DNA from: Spartinivicinus poritis
GTDB lineage: Bacteria; Pseudomonadota; Gammaproteobacteria; Pseudomonadales; Zooshikellaceae
NCBI RefSeq assembly: GCF_028858535.1
Contig: NZ_JAPMOU010000001.1
Coordinates: 1 to 64,000 of the forward strand
Direction of reading: 5' to 3'
Length of the DNA stretch: 64,000 nucleotides
The position numbers were made by a program, and so were the translations under genes. This document shows, one piece after another, positions 36,790 to 52,541 of this stretch. The notes under the pieces are model-generated. The model did not search any database and had not been told where the DNA came from. It was given only the letters and a program-made list of their open reading frames with translations. The first letter of the stretch is position 1. Each line of letters starts with the position of its first letter.

Positions 36790-37728
36790 TTAAGAACGTG
36801 TTTTTAAGAGTTTTTGCCCTTTATCAATAGCAATAACCAGTACAATCGCCATCAGCATTATAGTAATTGCCACTAATAACTGATCTGATTGGCCAGTCGA
36901 TGCCTGAAATTGCCAGGGAAGAACATTATGCTGAATAAGTGGTACTTGTTCTCCATGACTATTCAATCGAAATGAAATCGTTTGCTTCCACGGCCACACT
37001 TTACTGAGAGAACCCACCATTAAACCCGTTAAAAAAGCCAGCGTTATTTCTCTTTTATGCTTTAATAACCAATGCAAAAGATTTGAAAAAAGCATTAAGC
37101 CTGCCAAGCAGCCTGCTGCCAAAACAGCTAACACCACAAGATCAAAGTCTTTAATGGCTAGCATCACATGACCATATAAACCAAATAACAATAAAATAAA
37201 ACTACCCGAAATACCCGGTAATATCATGGCACATATAGCAACCATGCCTCCCAAAAAAAACATGGGATAACTGGCAGTAATTTCCGCAGGTGTAGCCGTC
37301 GAGACAGCAATCGCTAAAACTCCACCTACTACACCACTAATAATGCAACCGATTCCCCAACGACTAACTTCCTTGCCAACATAAAAGGAGGAAATAACGA
37401 TCAAACCAAAGAAAAATGACCATAACAAAATAGGGTAGGTTGCTAATAAATAACTAATAACTCTAGCTAAGGTTAAGATGCTGAAGACAATACCGAATAG
37501 CAGAGTAAAGAGAAAGTTGCCGTCTATATATTCCCAAGCAGCCTTAAAGCCCTTGGTAAACAAGAAGCGAATGGCACGATAATTAATGTGGCTAACAGAC
37601 TGAAGTAAACGGTCATAAATACCTACAATAAATGCAATGGTTCCGCCCGAAACACCAGGCACCACATCAGCTGCTCCCATCGCAGCCCCTTTAGCAAATA
37701 GCGCAGCAAACTCCAGTTTTTGATTCAT
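36790..37728 (-). CDS. DUF368 membrane protein, likely undecaprenyl phosphate translocase
   Basis: The 312-residue protein has about eight to nine membrane segments and the DUF368 signature GAADVVPGVSGGTIAFIVGIY near residues 18-37, repeated in weaker form as MILPGISGSFILLLFGLY near 167-184. Members of this family (PopT) have been shown to recycle undecaprenyl phosphate across the inner membrane for cell wall synthesis. It lies between pcm and nlpD, an uncommon position within the surE-pcm-nlpD-rpoS group. Confidence 0.88.
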   Translation of the reverse strand: MNQKLEFAALFAKGAAMGAADVVPGVSGGTIAFIVGIYDRLLQSVSHINYRAIRFLFTKGFKAAWEYIDGNFLFTLLFGIVFSILTLARVISYLLATYPILLWSFFFGLIVISSFYVGKEVSRWGIGCIISGVVGGVLAIAVSTATPAEITASYPMFFLGGMVAICAMILPGISGSFILLLFGLYGHVMLAIKDFDLVVLAVLAAGCLAGLMLFSNLLHWLLKHKREITLAFLTGLMVGSLSKVWPWKQTISFRLNSHGEQVPLIQHNVLPWQFQASTGQSDQLLVAITIMLMAIVLVIAIDKGQKLLKTRS

Positions 37729-37940
37729 GCAATAAACCTTGTTTTGACAAATTCAAAGTGGAAAGACCACCTATCTGTTATCTCTTCAATTTGAATAAAT
37801 ATTTCTACTGGAGCTGCTTTGTTAGCTTAACTCTATTAAGGCAGCTCATCTCAATCTTTCAATTTAGCTGGTTGTCACATAGACCCAATCTGTAGTGTTA
37901 ATTCAGTTTACCGTTCACTCTAACCAACCCAACAACTCAG

Positions 37941-38603
37941 CTAGTCCAAGCCCGCTAATAAAGGCACAAAACGCACCTTTTCAATTTCTCGTATTTGTTC
38001 ACCAGCTGCTGTTTTGGTAACGAGATACAATATTTGTTCCTCATCATTACCGACTGGAACAATCATTCGCCCCCCCACAGCTAACTGATCAATCAATAAT
38101 TGGGGTAATTGAGCTGGCGCAGCAGTCACCATAATGCCATCAAATGGTGCTTGTTGCTCCCATCCCATATGACCATCAGCCACTTTTAAGCAAATATTGT
38201 GAAGCCCTAATAAATTCAGTCGTTTAGCCGCTTTTTTTTGCAATGCTCTAATCCGCTCAACACTAAAAACCTCATCAGCCAGTTGAGCTAGCACGGCAGT
38301 TTGATAGCCTGAACCTGTACCCACCTCTAACACTCGCTGCAACGGTCCACCAGCAATCAATAGCTCGGTCATCCGCGCCACAATATAAGGCTGCGATAAA
38401 GTTTGACTAAAACCAATCGGAAGGGCGGTATCCTCATAGGCTCGATGGGAAAGGGCCTCATCTACAAAAATATGGCGGGGGGTTTGCTGAATAGTATCCA
38501 ACACCTTGCTAGAGGTTATTCCCTCTTTTTGTAAGCGGCTAACCAAGCGTTCACGGGTCCGCTTTGAGGTCATGCCTATTCCATTAAGCATCAACTCATT
38601 CAT
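37941..38603 (-). CDS. pcm: Protein-L-isoaspartate O-methyltransferase
   Basis: The 220-residue enzyme methylates isoaspartyl residues in aged proteins with S-adenosylmethionine. [19 protein letters not shown] near residues 91-109 is the SAM-binding loop, with the preceding [18 protein letters not shown] the family motif. The GTG/ATG overlap with surE at 38600-38603 indicates coupling. It belongs to the stationary-phase survival group with surE, nlpD and rpoS. Confidence 0.96.
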   Translation of the reverse strand: MNELMLNGIGMTSKRTRERLVSRLQKEGITSSKVLDTIQQTPRHIFVDEALSHRAYEDTALPIGFSQTLSQPYIVARMTELLIAGGPLQRVLEVGTGSGYQTAVLAQLADEVFSVERIRALQKKAAKRLNLLGLHNICLKVADGHMGWEQQAPFDGIMVTAAPAQLPQLLIDQLAVGGRMIVPVGNDEEQILYLVTKTAAGEQIREIEKVRFVPLLAGLD

Positions 38604-39349
38604 AACAGAGCCTCCAACCAGGGTTCAACATGGGCAAATGCCTGATAATGGGTTTTATCGACTTGTAGCGGTGTAATAGATACATAACCTTGCTCAATGG
38701 CAAAAAAGTCAGTCCCCTCTCCAGCATCTTCCCCCGCACCAACAGTCGCAATAAAATAGCCTTCTTTACCTCTTGGGTCAGTTAGCTTTGCAGGTTTAGC
38801 AGGTCTGGTTCGATGCCCCAATCGAGTTAATAGAGCACCTTTAAGGCTAGCCAATGGTAAGTCAGGAATATTGACATTAAGAACACTGCGTTTAGGTAAT
38901 TGTAATTCGCCTATGCCTTCTACCAGCTGCCGAATAACATGAGCAGCTGTCAGCAAGTGAGCTGAGGAGCGAGAACAAAGGGAAACAGCAAGTGCCGGAT
39001 GACTCAGAAACCGCCCTTCAAAAGCAGCTGCCACCGTACCTGAATAAAGCACATCATCGCCTAAGTTGGCTCCTAAATTGATGCCAGAAATGACCATTTC
39101 TGGCACAGGGTCAAGCATTCCATTCACTGCCAAGTGGACACAGTCGGTAGGAGTACCATTAATACTAATAAAACCATTAGCGTGTGTTTCTGGACGTAAT
39201 AACTGGTCTAACGTCAAAGAGCTACTGGCACCGCTACGATCCCGATCAGGTGCTACAACCTGGCAGTCAAAGTGACTACTGAGAGCATCATAGGATGCAG
39301 CCAGCCCTGGAGCAAACACGCCATCATCATTTGAAAGTAATAATTTCAT
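38600..39349 (-). CDS. surE: 5'/3'-nucleotidase SurE
   Basis: The 249-residue metal-dependent phosphatase hydrolyses nucleoside monophosphates and short polyphosphate. [12 protein letters not shown] at residues 3-14 holds the paired aspartates, [10 protein letters not shown] near 36-45 the serine of the site, and [20 protein letters not shown] near 89-108 the metal-binding asparagine. It overlaps pcm by four bases and follows truD. Confidence 0.97.
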   Translation of the reverse strand: MKLLLSNDDGVFAPGLAASYDALSSHFDCQVVAPDRDRSGASSSLTLDQLLRPETHANGFISINGTPTDCVHLAVNGMLDPVPEMVISGINLGANLGDDVLYSGTVAAAFEGRFLSHPALAVSLCSRSSAHLLTAAHVIRQLVEGIGELQLPKRSVLNVNIPDLPLASLKGALLTRLGHRTRPAKPAKLTDPRGKEGYFIATVGAGEDAGEGTDFFAIEQGYVSITPLQVDKTHYQAFAHVEPWLEALL

Positions 39350-39369
39350 TTTTTACCAATATTACCTGT

Positions 39370-40392
39370 TTACCAGTCAACCAGCTCACGAACGACAGCT
39401 GTAGCATAAGCCCCTTTCGGTAAATAAAACGAAACTTCAATACTATCTTGTTCTTGCTGCCAAGCAAGCTGTTGAGGATAAACCACCAATGACCGTCTGG
39501 CCATGGCTACACCTCCAGATACTATTCCTTCAGTTAACAGTTGTTCTTCCGCAGCCAGCTTTGTTTCAATTTCTGCCGTTTGCATCTCGCTTAACAAGCG
39601 GCCTTTTCCCCACAAAGGGCCAGTGGTAATGAGTTCAGCTTGCTGCCATTTTTTCTTTGCAGCGTCATCAATTTTATCTGGCAAAATAAGCGTATTACTA
39701 TCGTTAAACTGCAGCACATCACCGGCTATTAATTCAGCCCATAAATTATTTTCGACACGAAAGTTCAATACCTTATTAAAAACATAAGCCCTGGCTGCAG
39801 ACCAATAAATATCTTGTTGATTTCTTTTCGGTCGCCATTCGCCAGCAAACCATTGATTAGCTCTGGTTAAATTATTATTGTCATGACCAAACCGCTGAGT
39901 ACCAAAGTAATTAGGTACCCCTTGTGTTTGAATACGGCTCATCCGTTCAACCAGTTGATTTTCATCAACCTGACATTCTCTTAAACGAATCACAAAGCGG
40001 TTACCAGCATGACAGCCCCTGGCTAGCTTTCGTTGATGACGAACAACTTGCTTTATATTAATCCCATCAAGATTCAACTGTTGCCAGTCTGGTCCTTGCT
40101 TACCAGGTAAATGCAAGCTATACCATTGGCGGGTCACTGCTTGACGATCTTTAAGGCCACAATAACTCACTTGTCGCTGAGATATCCCCGCATAAGCTGC
40201 CAGCTGTTTGGCTACCCAAGCCGTATTTTGCCCAGTTTTTTCCACCCAAAGCAGCTCATGCTCCCCTTCTTCCGTTGGGGTAATGCCTAACACTTCTTCA
40301 ACCACAAAGTCTTCACAATAAGCTTTAAAAACGGCTTTAGTTAGGGCATCGCCATGGGCTTTTGCTAATTCAGTAAAATCTAACCAACTCAC
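39370..40392 (-). CDS. truD: tRNA pseudouridine(13) synthase TruD
   Basis: The 340-residue enzyme modifies U13 of tRNA-Glu. The catalytic block [19 protein letters not shown] near residues 75-93 contains the catalytic aspartate (LKDR), and [15 protein letters not shown] near 160-174 is the second TruD signature. It overlaps ispF at 40389-40392. Confidence 0.96.
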   Translation of the reverse strand: MSWLDFTELAKAHGDALTKAVFKAYCEDFVVEEVLGITPTEEGEHELLWVEKTGQNTAWVAKQLAAYAGISQRQVSYCGLKDRQAVTRQWYSLHLPGKQGPDWQQLNLDGINIKQVVRHQRKLARGCHAGNRFVIRLRECQVDENQLVERMSRIQTQGVPNYFGTQRFGHDNNNLTRANQWFAGEWRPKRNQQDIYWSAARAYVFNKVLNFRVENNLWAELIAGDVLQFNDSNTLILPDKIDDAAKKKWQQAELITTGPLWGKGRLLSEMQTAEIETKLAAEEQLLTEGIVSGGVAMARRSLVVYPQQLAWQQEQDSIEVSFYLPKGAYATAVVRELVDW

Positions 40393-40865
40393 TGGCTTGC
40401 CTCCAGTAACACCACTGCATGGGCAGCAATTCCTTCTTTACGACCGGTATAGCCTAATTTTTCAGTAGTAGTTGCCTTAATATTGAGCTGAGTGTCACTA
40501 ACAGACAACAACTGCTGTAAGCAGCCTTTCATTTGAGAAATAAAAGGTGACATTTTGGGTGCCTGAGCAATAATTGTCATATCAGCATTCACGAGTTGCC
40601 AACCTTGCTGGCTCACTAGCTGATAAACATGGCTTAGCAACTGTCGGCTATCAGCATTTTCAAATTGTGGGTCGGTATCAGGAAAGTGCTGCCCGATATC
40701 CCCTAAAGCAACTGCACCTAATAAAGCATCACACAGCGCATGAATTAATACATCACCATCCGAATGTGCCACCAGCCCCTGGCTATAAGGAATTTTTACT
40801 CCTCCAATGGTAATAGCATCACCGGGACCAAATTTATGTACATCAAAGCCATGACCAATTCTCAT
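40389..40865 (-). CDS. ispF: 2-C-methyl-D-erythritol 2,4-cyclodiphosphate synthase
   Basis: The 158-residue enzyme forms the cyclic diphosphate of the MEP isoprenoid pathway. [13 protein letters not shown] at the start holds the zinc ligands Asp-x-His, [17 protein letters not shown] near 35-51 is the substrate block, and [14 protein letters not shown] near 132-145 the C-terminal signature. It lies next to ispD, the enzyme two steps earlier, and overlaps truD. Confidence 0.97.
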   Translation of the reverse strand: MRIGHGFDVHKFGPGDAITIGGVKIPYSQGLVAHSDGDVLIHALCDALLGAVALGDIGQHFPDTDPQFENADSRQLLSHVYQLVSQQGWQLVNADMTIIAQAPKMSPFISQMKGCLQQLLSVSDTQLNIKATTTEKLGYTGRKEGIAAHAVVLLEASQ

Positions 40866-40920
40866 GCTGCTCTCTCTATTGACTGCTCTAAATTAACCTA
40901 CTCAAAATTGCCTTGAACTT

Positions 40921-41631
40921 TTACCCATCGCCTGTCTGATTCTCTAGACAAAAAGCGGCTAATGGTAAGTCTACAGGTCGCGTCACTTTTAAATTATCAT
41001 CACGCCCCTCTACCATTAATGGTGAATAGCCCAGCTGCTCGATAGCAGAAGCCTCATCAGTTACCACACTGTTTTTCATCAGTGCCTCTGCTAATGCTTG
41101 TCTCAATAATCCAAACCGAAACATTTGCGGCGTTTGTGCTTGCCAGAGGTTTTCTCGCGGAACCGTTTGCTCCACTTCCCCCTGATCACCAACAGCTTTT
41201 AAAGTATCTTTAACAGGCACCCCCAGCAAACCACCGACAGGATGTTCAGCCAACTGCTGATAGAGCTTGTTAATTTCTGCTAATCGAATGCAGGGCCTCG
41301 CGGCATCATGAACCATCACCCAGTCACTCTCCGCTGCAAAGCCAGCTAACCAGCTCAGGCCATTTGCGACGGATTGATAACGCTCTGCCCCCCCCTCTAC
41401 TTTTATAACTCGAGAGTCCTGAGTAATGGGTAACTGATCAAACCATGGATCATCAGTGGCGACCGCCACGATAATTTTCTGAAAAGGAAATTGCAGCAAT
41501 TGAGTTAAGGTATGGCTCAGTATAGGTCGCCCATTCAAATCAAGGTATTGTTTTGGTTTTTTCTGTTGCATCCTGCTGCCAATACCAGCGGCAGGAACAA
41601 TGGCCCAGCAAGGGTTTTGATTGGCTGTCAT
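40921..41631 (-). CDS. ispD: 2-C-methyl-D-erythritol 4-phosphate cytidylyltransferase
   Basis: The 236-residue enzyme adds CMP to methylerythritol phosphate. AIVPAAGIGSRMQQKKPKQY near residues 9-28 is the nucleotide-binding loop with its lysine, VMVHDAARPC near 104-113 the metal and substrate site, and VTDEASAIEQLG near 190-201 the C-terminal signature. It follows ftsB in the usual ftsB-ispD-ispF order. Confidence 0.97.
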   Translation of the reverse strand: MTANQNPCWAIVPAAGIGSRMQQKKPKQYLDLNGRPILSHTLTQLLQFPFQKIIVAVATDDPWFDQLPITQDSRVIKVEGGAERYQSVANGLSWLAGFAAESDWVMVHDAARPCIRLAEINKLYQQLAEHPVGGLLGVPVKDTLKAVGDQGEVEQTVPRENLWQAQTPQMFRFGLLRQALAEALMKNSVVTDEASAIEQLGYSPLMVEGRDDNLKVTRPVDLPLAAFCLENQTGDG

Positions 41632-41655
41632 AAAACTACTGTTTTCTGGCTCTCT

Positions 41656-41925
41656 CTAATCCGCAAGTAAAAAAAATTGTTCACCTTGTTTAATCATGCC
41701 TAGCTGACTTCGCGCTAACTCTTCAATGGTATCTAAACCGTTTTGCAACTCTACAACCTCTGCTTCTAAGACCCGGTTACGCTGATAAAGGCCCTGATTT
41801 TCACGCTGTTGCGAGGTAATTTGCTGTTGCGTTTGCCATAGTCGTACAACACCTGTATCACTAAACCACAATCGATACTGCAGCAGAGTCAATAACAAAA
41901 TTAATAATCCAGTTAGCCATTTCAT
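41656..41925 (-). CDS. ftsB: Cell division protein FtsB
   Basis: The 89-residue bitopic protein has one N-terminal membrane segment (residues 3-20) followed by a coiled coil (about 28-65). LARSQLGMIKQGEQFFLLAD near the end is the conserved C-terminal block. FtsB works with FtsL and FtsQ to activate septal wall synthesis. It is separated from eno by a strong terminator. Confidence 0.93.
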   Translation of the reverse strand: MKWLTGLLILLLTLLQYRLWFSDTGVVRLWQTQQQITSQQRENQGLYQRNRVLEAEVVELQNGLDTIEELARSQLGMIKQGEQFFLLAD

Positions 41926-42031
41926 AAGGTGTTAAGCCCAAAATTTGCTGATTATATTTTCATTTTAACTCATCAGCGCCTAGTGGTGCATACGCAAAAT
42001 ACGGTAAGCGCTTTACATATACTACTAGCCC

Positions 42032-42070
42032 TAAAACAAATTAGGGGGCAATGCCCCCTAATTTGTTTTA
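42032..42070 (-). terminator. Strong intrinsic terminator after eno
   Basis: A 19-bp perfect inverted repeat, 42032-42050 against 42052-42070, has a GGGGGCA/TGCCCCC core and flanking A- and T-rich arms (AAAACAAATT and AATTTGTTTT). It works in either direction by sequence. It lies 22 bases after the eno stop. Confidence 0.9.
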
Positions 42071-42091
42071 TAGTCATTCGCAAATGGTAAA

Positions 42092-43387
<1,296 letters not shown>

Positions 43388-43413
43388 TTAACTCCAAAAC
43401 TTTTCTAAGCAAA

Positions 43414-44262
<849 letters not shown>

Positions 44263-44297
44263 TTATCTCAACTGTTTTAGAGTCTGTGCGCTTAGCT

Positions 44298-46028
<1,731 letters not shown>

Positions 46029-46131
46029 CTACAACCTCAATTTATCGTTTTTTAGCCGAAGCTGTTCGAAGGTGCCACAAAAGCTTGAGGACAGGGAGTC
46101 GCTCATTGCTTTATAGTTTCTTTAGATTGCA

Positions 46132-47526
46132 CTATCTAACTAATGGTGAAAAAAGCTCCCATTGAAAAGACAGACTCAACTCCCCGTCTTCACAAGCAAA
46201 GGCTTGATTAACCAGCAGGCCCGGAATCGCCACTAACTCACTACCGACAACCAATAATGGCCAGCGCTCTCGCAACCAAGGGGGAATTTGATACTCCTGA
46301 AACCAACGCTTTAACGTTTTACGCCCTTGGCGACCCGGTATAGCAAACTTATCTATATTTAACTGCTCACGATAGGCGACTTTCAGGGTTTTACCCTTCA
46401 ACTTAGCTGCACTGACTTCACCCCCTGACTGATAGCAAAACAGCTGGCCATTTCCCACTAAATCAATGGTTTCATGCTTCTGCCAACCCCACTCCACCTG
46501 TTGGGTGGTGGGTAACCATCTAGCCAAGCTCTCAGGCAAGAAAAATAAGCCGTCTTGAAAACACCTCAATGCTCCAAAACCGTCACCACTACCAACGACA
46601 ATTGTTGGCATTGCATCCTCTGCTGCCATTAGCAAAGAGTTTTCAACCTCCAATAGCAGCGGCCGGGTGATATTAATATCTACACGTTTTAGCCAGTAGC
46701 GGATTAAGTTATGCCGCCTGGGTGAAGATAACTGTAGTAGCTGTTGGCAGCTGAGCGGCTGAACCAATAATCCCTTACTCCAGTGTGCAGGTGGGCTAAC
46801 CTGTGCAGCCTGATAATCTAGCTGGGCCATATCCTCAAGAATACTGGCTGCATCCTGACAATGCTCTTTAGTGCCGATTAACTGACGATATAAATTCGGC
46901 CAGTGACATTCCAGTTTAGGTAAAATCTCATGACGCAAAAAGTTACGACTAAAATCCAATGTCTTATTAGACTCATCTTCCACCCAGATTAATTGATGCT
47001 GCTCGGCGTAATGCAGTAAGTCAGTTTTGGTATATTCTAACAAAGGCCGGAATAGGCGGGCTTTACCAATCATACGACTGTTGGGCATCCCAGCTAAACC
47101 TGAAACACCAGAGCTACGACAAAAGCGGAATAACAATGTTTCCAGCTGATCTTGCAGATGATGACCTAACAACAATACATCAGTTGCCTCTAAAAACACT
47201 TCAAAAGCCTGATATCTCTTCGCCCTTGCAGCTTCCTCAACACCTTTACCTGTAGATTTAACCTCAACTTGTTTTGCAACAAAATCACAGCCCAATTGAA
47301 TAGCTAGCCTTTGGCAATGGTTCTGCCACTGCTTGGCATTAGGGCTTAAATTATGATTAATGTGAAATGCTATCACTGGTAATTGATGCTGCGCAGCGTA
47401 CTGACAGGTTAAATCCAGTAACACTGTCGAGTCCAACCCACCACTGAACGCTACTACTAGTCGTGTGGGAGTATAGTCAGCTAATAATCGTTCCAAGTTT
47501 TGGCAGTATAGCTGTGGCAGGTCCAT
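46132..47526 (-). CDS. tilS: tRNA(Ile) lysidine synthetase TilS
   Basis: The 464-residue enzyme attaches lysine to C34 of the minor isoleucine tRNA, changing its decoding. VAFSGGLDSTVLLDL near residues 24-38 is the PP-loop, and HHLQDQLETLLFRFCRSSG near 141-159 is the second conserved block. TilS-specific domains follow to residue 464. It is separated from accA by a terminator and from pyrG by a 205-base gap. Confidence 0.95.
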   Translation of the reverse strand: MDLPQLYCQNLERLLADYTPTRLVVAFSGGLDSTVLLDLTCQYAAQHQLPVIAFHINHNLSPNAKQWQNHCQRLAIQLGCDFVAKQVEVKSTGKGVEEAARAKRYQAFEVFLEATDVLLLGHHLQDQLETLLFRFCRSSGVSGLAGMPNSRMIGKARLFRPLLEYTKTDLLHYAEQHQLIWVEDESNKTLDFSRNFLRHEILPKLECHWPNLYRQLIGTKEHCQDAASILEDMAQLDYQAAQVSPPAHWSKGLLVQPLSCQQLLQLSSPRRHNLIRYWLKRVDINITRPLLLEVENSLLMAAEDAMPTIVVGSGDGFGALRCFQDGLFFLPESLARWLPTTQQVEWGWQKHETIDLVGNGQLFCYQSGGEVSAAKLKGKTLKVAYREQLNIDKFAIPGRQGRKTLKRWFQEYQIPPWLRERWPLLVVGSELVAIPGLLVNQAFACEDGELSLSFQWELFSPLVR

Positions 47527-47566
47527 GAAAGGTTATACGCTATCAGTTCAACAAAAGGACAATACT

Positions 47567-47594
47567 AAAAAGCCGACTAAATAGTCGGCTTTTT
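47567..47594 (-). terminator. Intrinsic terminator after accA
   Basis: AAAAAGCCGACTA at 47567-47579 and TAGTCGGCTTTTT at 47582-47594 form a near loopless 12-13 bp stem with T-tracts on both strands. It lies 31 bases after the accA stop, between accA and tilS. Confidence 0.92.
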
Positions 47595-47624
47595 GTTAGA
47601 AAACGGGTTCAGCTTTAATATCAA

Positions 47625-48587
47625 TTACTGGCCAAACGAACCATACGACATCAAGCGCTTGTACCGTAAATCCAACAGTTCATCAGTTGAGTGACGCTTT
47701 AGTACGTCCAGCTCTTTAATCAGTGATTCTTTAATACTGGCGGCCATCTGTACAGGATCCCGGTGGGCACCGCCTAACGGTTCTGGAATCAGCCGATCAA
47801 CAAAACCAAGTTCTAGTAAACGGTCAGCGGTAATCCCCATTGCCTCTGCAGCATCAGCGGCTTTTTCAGCACTTTTCCATAAAATAGACGCACAGCCTTC
47901 TGGAGATATCACCGAATAAGTAGAGTATTGCAGCATCATGAGATGATCACATACACCAACTGCCAATGCACCACCTGAGCCCCCTTCTCCGATCACTGTG
48001 GAAATAATAGGTGCTTTCAAACGGGACATGACCGCCAGGTTATAAGCAATTGCTTCACTTTGACCACGCTCTTCCGCATCAATACCAGGGTATGCGCCTG
48101 GCGTATCGATAAACGTCAATACAGGTATTTTAAACCGCTCAGCTAACTCCATTAGCCGGCAAGCTTTTCGATAGCCTTCTGGTTTAGGCATACCAAAATT
48201 GCGGCGAACTTTTTCTTTAACATCACGGCCTTTTTGATGACCAATAATCATCACTGGCTGATTTTCCAGTTTACCAATACCACCTACTATCGACTGGTCA
48301 TCTGCAAACTTACGATCGCCATGTAATTCGTCAAAGTCATTAAAAATATGCTCAACATAATCAAAAGTATATGGCCGCTGAGGGTGACGAGCGATTTGTG
48401 CTCGCTGCCAAGCGGTTAGCTTGCTGAAAACCTGCTGAGTTAGCGACTTACTTTTAGTCTTAAGCTTTTCTATTTCCTCAGCAATATCAATATCATAACT
48501 GCTGTTCTGCTCAGTTGAACTGAGACTTTCTATTTTGGCTTCCAGCTCTGCAATCGGCTGCTCAAAATCTAGGTATTGGGGGTTCAT
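47625..48587 (-). CDS. accA: Acetyl-CoA carboxylase carboxyltransferase alpha subunit
   Basis: The 320-residue subunit joins AccD to transfer the carboxyl group from biotin to acetyl-CoA, making malonyl-CoA for fatty acids and for the pigment synthase. [20 protein letters not shown] near residues 88-107, [16 protein letters not shown] near 166-181 and [12 protein letters not shown] near 201-212 are family blocks. It follows dnaE as in most gammaproteobacteria. Confidence 0.97.
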   Translation of the reverse strand: MNPQYLDFEQPIAELEAKIESLSSTEQNSSYDIDIAEEIEKLKTKSKSLTQQVFSKLTAWQRAQIARHPQRPYTFDYVEHIFNDFDELHGDRKFADDQSIVGGIGKLENQPVMIIGHQKGRDVKEKVRRNFGMPKPEGYRKACRLMELAERFKIPVLTFIDTPGAYPGIDAEERGQSEAIAYNLAVMSRLKAPIISTVIGEGGSGGALAVGVCDHLMMLQYSTYSVISPEGCASILWKSAEKAADAAEAMGITADRLLELGFVDRLIPEPLGGAHRDPVQMAASIKESLIKELDVLKRHSTDELLDLRYKRLMSYGSFGQ

Positions 48588-48721
48588 AGTCGTAATTCTT
48601 GCCTTACTATTACGGTGGCTGCTAACGGATTATGCCCAACTAAAAAGGAGCATAAGATACGTGATTGTGACTACTTAGTCGAGTGCAGTGACACAATAGA
48701 CCTGTTTTATCATTTAACAAA

Positions 48722-51700
48722 TTATCTATACTGCAACTCAACTGAATTTTTTCCATACTGTTTCTTCAACGCTTGAATAAGCTCATCAGTTGGGGCTACA
48801 CGCCATTGATCAGCCAATATCAATTTAGCCTTAGCATCATGTTTTTGGTATTCAATGGTAACAGGTAGCTGCCCCTTATACTCTGCCAGTAGGGTAGCTA
48901 AGTTTTCTACAAAGTCTCGCTTAAAAGTTTGCTCCGGAATTACTAACTGAAGCTGTCGTGCATATTTACTGCGTGCTTCCGTTAAATTAGCTAATGACTT
49001 AGCGCGCACTTTCAAGTTATTAGTGTAGTCATCATGACTTACCTCACCCTCCACAATAACCAGTGCATCTTTTTCCAGCTGTTGCTGATACTGTTCAAAT
49101 TGATCTGAAAATACAGAAACTTCAATTCTTGCAGTACGATCATCCAAAGTGATAAAAGCCATTTTCTGGCCACGCTTGTTACGCATGACTCGCAAAGCAA
49201 CAATTAATCCTGCGATGTATTGGCTTTCTCGGGCCGGCCGTAAATCAACAATGCGGTTTCTAATAATGTGCTTAATTTCAGACTCATACTGATCTATGGG
49301 GTGGCCAGTTAAATACAGCCCAAGCGTTTCTTTTTCTCCTACCAAACGCTGGTTATCAGGCCACTCATAGGCGTTATAGTAATATTCATAACAGTCTTGC
49401 TCCGTTTCAGCCATCAGCTCCCCAAACAAGTCACCATGACCACTATCTTGGCTTTTTGCCTCTTGATCAGCTGCTTTTAACGCATCTTCCATAGCAGCAA
49501 ACAAGACCGCTCGATTCTTACCAAGAAATGCCATTTTCTGATATTGAGCTGGGCCCAGCCGGTCTAAAGCCCCTGAGCGTACCAGGGCTTCCATCACCCG
49601 TTTATTAATTTTTTTACCATCTATGCGTTTACAAAAATCAAATAAATCCTTAAAAGCACCCCCCTCTTTTCGCGCTTCAACGATGGCTTCAATCGGGCCT
49701 TCTCCAACCCCTTTAATCGCACCTAAGCCGTAGACGATGTCGTCCTGATCACTCACGGTAAATTTATATTCACTGATATTCACATTGGGTGGTGTAATAT
49801 TCAGCTTCATCGAGCGGCATTCTTCAATCAGAATCACTACTTTATCAGTGTTATGAATATCTGAAGACAACACCGCAGCCATAAACTCTGCTGGGAAATA
49901 GGCTTTCAGCCAGGCTGTTTGATAAGAAACTAGCGCGTAAGCAGCTGAATGAGACTTGTTAAATCCATAGCCTGCAAATTTTTCCATCAAGTCAAAAATA
50001 TAAGTCGCTTGTTCTGCAGGAATGCTATTGTCTGAAGCACCTTTATTAAATATTTCCCGCTGCTTGGCCATTTCTTCAGGCTTTTTCTTACCCATGGCTC
50101 GACGGAGCATGTCAGCCTGACCTAAGGTGTAATTAGCCAGTACCTGAGCAATCTGCATAACCTGTTCCTGATACAGAATGACTCCATAAGTGTTGGATAG
50201 TACTGGCTCCAAATCAGGGTGCGGGTATTCTACGGTGGCACGACCATGCTTACGATTAATAAAGTCATCTACCATCCCTGACTGAAGTGGTCCTGGCCGG
50301 AATAATGCCACCAACGCAATAATATCTTCAAAACAACTGGGCAGTAGGCGCTTAATCAACTCCTTCATTCCACGGGATTCAAGCTGAAACACGGCAGTTG
50401 TCTCTGCTCGCTGCAATAGCTTAAAAACTAATTCATCTGCTAAGTTTATCTGGCTAATATCAATAGGCGCTTCACTTTTAATCGCTCGACGCTTATTAAT
50501 GGTTTCTAATGCCCAATCAATAATCGTTAGAGTTCTTAGCCCCAAAAAGTCAAACTTAACCAACCCAGCCTGTTCAACATCATCTTTATCAAACTGGGTA
50601 ACTAAGCCATGGCCTTCCTCATCACAATAAAGGGGGGCAAAGTCTGTGAGCTTAGTTGGCGCTATTACAACTCCACCCGCATGCTTCCCTACATTTCGAG
50701 TGGTCCCTTCCAGCTTAAGCGCCATCTCCCAAATTTCTTGGGCAGCTTCATCGCTAGCTAAAAACTCACGAATGGTTTCTTCTTGCTCATAGGCTTTGGA
50801 TAAAGTCATCCCTACTTCAAAGGGAATCATTTTAGACAGCTTGTCAGCCAATCCATATGACTTGCCCTGCACCCTCGCAACATCTCGCACAACCGCTTTT
50901 GCAGCCATAGTACCGAAGGTAATAATTTGGGAAACGGCATCCCGACCATAGTTCTGCGCAACATAATCAATGACCCGGTCCCGGCCATCCATACAGAAGT
51001 CAACATCAAAGTCAGGCATGGACACCCGCTCTGGATTCAAAAACCGCTCAAATAGCAAATCATATTCTAACGGGTCAAGGTCAGTAATTTTTTGGGCATA
51101 GGCTACCAGCGAGCCTGCACCCGACCCCCTGCCTGGCCCTACCGGAACACCGTTATTTTTCGCCCATTGGATAAAGTCCATCACGATTAGGAAATAACCG
51201 GGAAACCCCATCTGTAGGATAATATCCAATTCAAAATTCAGTCGATCAATATACTGCTGGTGCAGGTTTTCATAGTCTGGTGTAGCTGGGTCTAAGGTAA
51301 TAGCCAACCTTTCTTCAAGCCCTTGATGGGAAAACTCACGGAAAAACTGATCCATGGTTTTCCCTTCTGGCACCGGATATTCTGGCAAAAAATATTTGCC
51401 TAGCTGTACCTCAATCGTACAACGTTTGGCAATTTCTACTGTATTGGCCAGTGCTTCTGGAATATCGGCAAATAGCTCTACCATTTCCTCTGGAGAGCGC
51501 AAATACTGTTGTTCACTGTACCTTCGTGGACGACGAGGGTCGTCTAATACTCGGCCCTCACCAATACACACCCTTGCTTCATGAGCATCGAAGTCTTCTT
51601 GATGTAAAAAACGGACATCATTGGTTGCAACAACAGGACAACAACAAGCTTCAGCAAGCGCCACTGCAGCATGTAAATATTCTTCATCATTTTCACGCCC

Positions 51701-52225
51701 AGTCCGCTGTAACTCTAAATAAAAACGATCAGGAAAAATCGCCTGCCACTCTTTAACTAATGACTCAGCTTGCTGCTGATGACCAGCCAATAGTGCACAA
51801 CCAATTTCACTTAGTTTTCCCCCAGAAATGGCTATTAGCCCTGCTGACTTTTGCTTAAGCCAATCCTTTTTGATTATGGCTTTTTCATGATGTTGATTGA
51901 TTTGATAAGCCTGTGAAATAAGCTCCGTTAAATTACGATAGCCTTCTTTATTTTGTATTAATAATAACATCGGCAATGGAGAAGCACTGGCTTCATCATT
52001 TTCCAGCCAAAGATCTGCACCACAGATAGGTTTAATCCCTGAAGCCAGTGCTGCTTTGTAAAACTTAACTAAAGCATATAAATTCATTTGGTCAGTCACA
52101 GCAACAGCAGGCATTCCTTTAGCTACTGTTTCAGCAATCAAAGGCTTGATTTTTACAATACCATCAATCAGTGAATATTCTGTATGTAATCGCAGATGAA
52201 CAAAATTTGGCGCGTTATTAGACAT
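48722..52225 (-). CDS. dnaE: DNA polymerase III alpha subunit
   Basis: The 1167-residue replicative polymerase subunit has an N-terminal PHP domain ([15 protein letters not shown] near residues 8-22), the palm acidic motif [19 protein letters not shown] near 398-416, a fingers region with KKKPEEMAK, helix-hairpin-helix and C-terminal OB domain ([18 protein letters not shown] near 990-1007). Length and layout are those of Pol III class DnaE1. The right side is a 316-base gap to a divergent gene. Confidence 0.98.
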   Translation of the reverse strand: MSNNAPNFVHLRLHTEYSLIDGIVKIKPLIAETVAKGMPAVAVTDQMNLYALVKFYKAALASGIKPICGADLWLENDEASASPLPMLLLIQNKEGYRNLTELISQAYQINQHHEKAIIKKDWLKQKSAGLIAISGGKLSEIGCALLAGHQQQAESLVKEWQAIFPDRFYLELQRTGRENDEEYLHAAVALAEACCCPVVATNDVRFLHQEDFDAHEARVCIGEGRVLDDPRRPRRYSEQQYLRSPEEMVELFADIPEALANTVEIAKRCTIEVQLGKYFLPEYPVPEGKTMDQFFREFSHQGLEERLAITLDPATPDYENLHQQYIDRLNFELDIILQMGFPGYFLIVMDFIQWAKNNGVPVGPGRGSGAGSLVAYAQKITDLDPLEYDLLFERFLNPERVSMPDFDVDFCMDGRDRVIDYVAQNYGRDAVSQIITFGTMAAKAVVRDVARVQGKSYGLADKLSKMIPFEVGMTLSKAYEQEETIREFLASDEAAQEIWEMALKLEGTTRNVGKHAGGVVIAPTKLTDFAPLYCDEEGHGLVTQFDKDDVEQAGLVKFDFLGLRTLTIIDWALETINKRRAIKSEAPIDISQINLADELVFKLLQRAETTAVFQLESRGMKELIKRLLPSCFEDIIALVALFRPGPLQSGMVDDFINRKHGRATVEYPHPDLEPVLSNTYGVILYQEQVMQIAQVLANYTLGQADMLRRAMGKKKPEEMAKQREIFNKGASDNSIPAEQATYIFDLMEKFAGYGFNKSHSAAYALVSYQTAWLKAYFPAEFMAAVLSSDIHNTDKVVILIEECRSMKLNITPPNVNISEYKFTVSDQDDIVYGLGAIKGVGEGPIEAIVEARKEGGAFKDLFDFCKRIDGKKINKRVMEALVRSGALDRLGPAQYQKMAFLGKNRAVLFAAMEDALKAADQEAKSQDSGHGDLFGELMAETEQDCYEYYYNAYEWPDNQRLVGEKETLGLYLTGHPIDQYESEIKHIIRNRIVDLRPARESQYIAGLIVALRVMRNKRGQKMAFITLDDRTARIEVSVFSDQFEQYQQQLEKDALVIVEGEVSHDDYTNNLKVRAKSLANLTEARSKYARQLQLVIPEQTFKRDFVENLATLLAEYKGQLPVTIEYQKHDAKAKLILADQWRVAPTDELIQALKKQYGKNSVELQYR

Positions 52226-52541
52226 GGAGTCCTCTAAAGCCTAAATGACTAAACATAAAATCTTTTGCGGCTATAATAAGTTTGGCTATGCCAGTTTAAT
52301 TAATGACCTAGGAGTCACCTGAATACCGTATTTTCACAACATCACAGTTCAGCTATTTTATAAAACCCAAATTTATTTACTAGCCCGAATATTTCTTCTG
52401 CTCTCAATGAACCTGTAAGCTCTATCAAAACAGCCCACTTATTGGTTTATTTGCAAAAGACTCGCACCTAACAAAAAAGTGTGTTTTCATTACTAGTCAC
52501 GTGAAATACAACAAAATTGAAAACCATGTAGAGTCACACCA
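52226..52541. other. Intergenic region between divergent dnaE and a binding-protein gene
   Basis: This gap should hold promoters for both genes. A CTATAAT word at 52271-52277 is a candidate -10 site, but no good -35 box lies at the right distance. No RNA gene, strong hairpin or repeat copy was recognised. Confidence 0.4.
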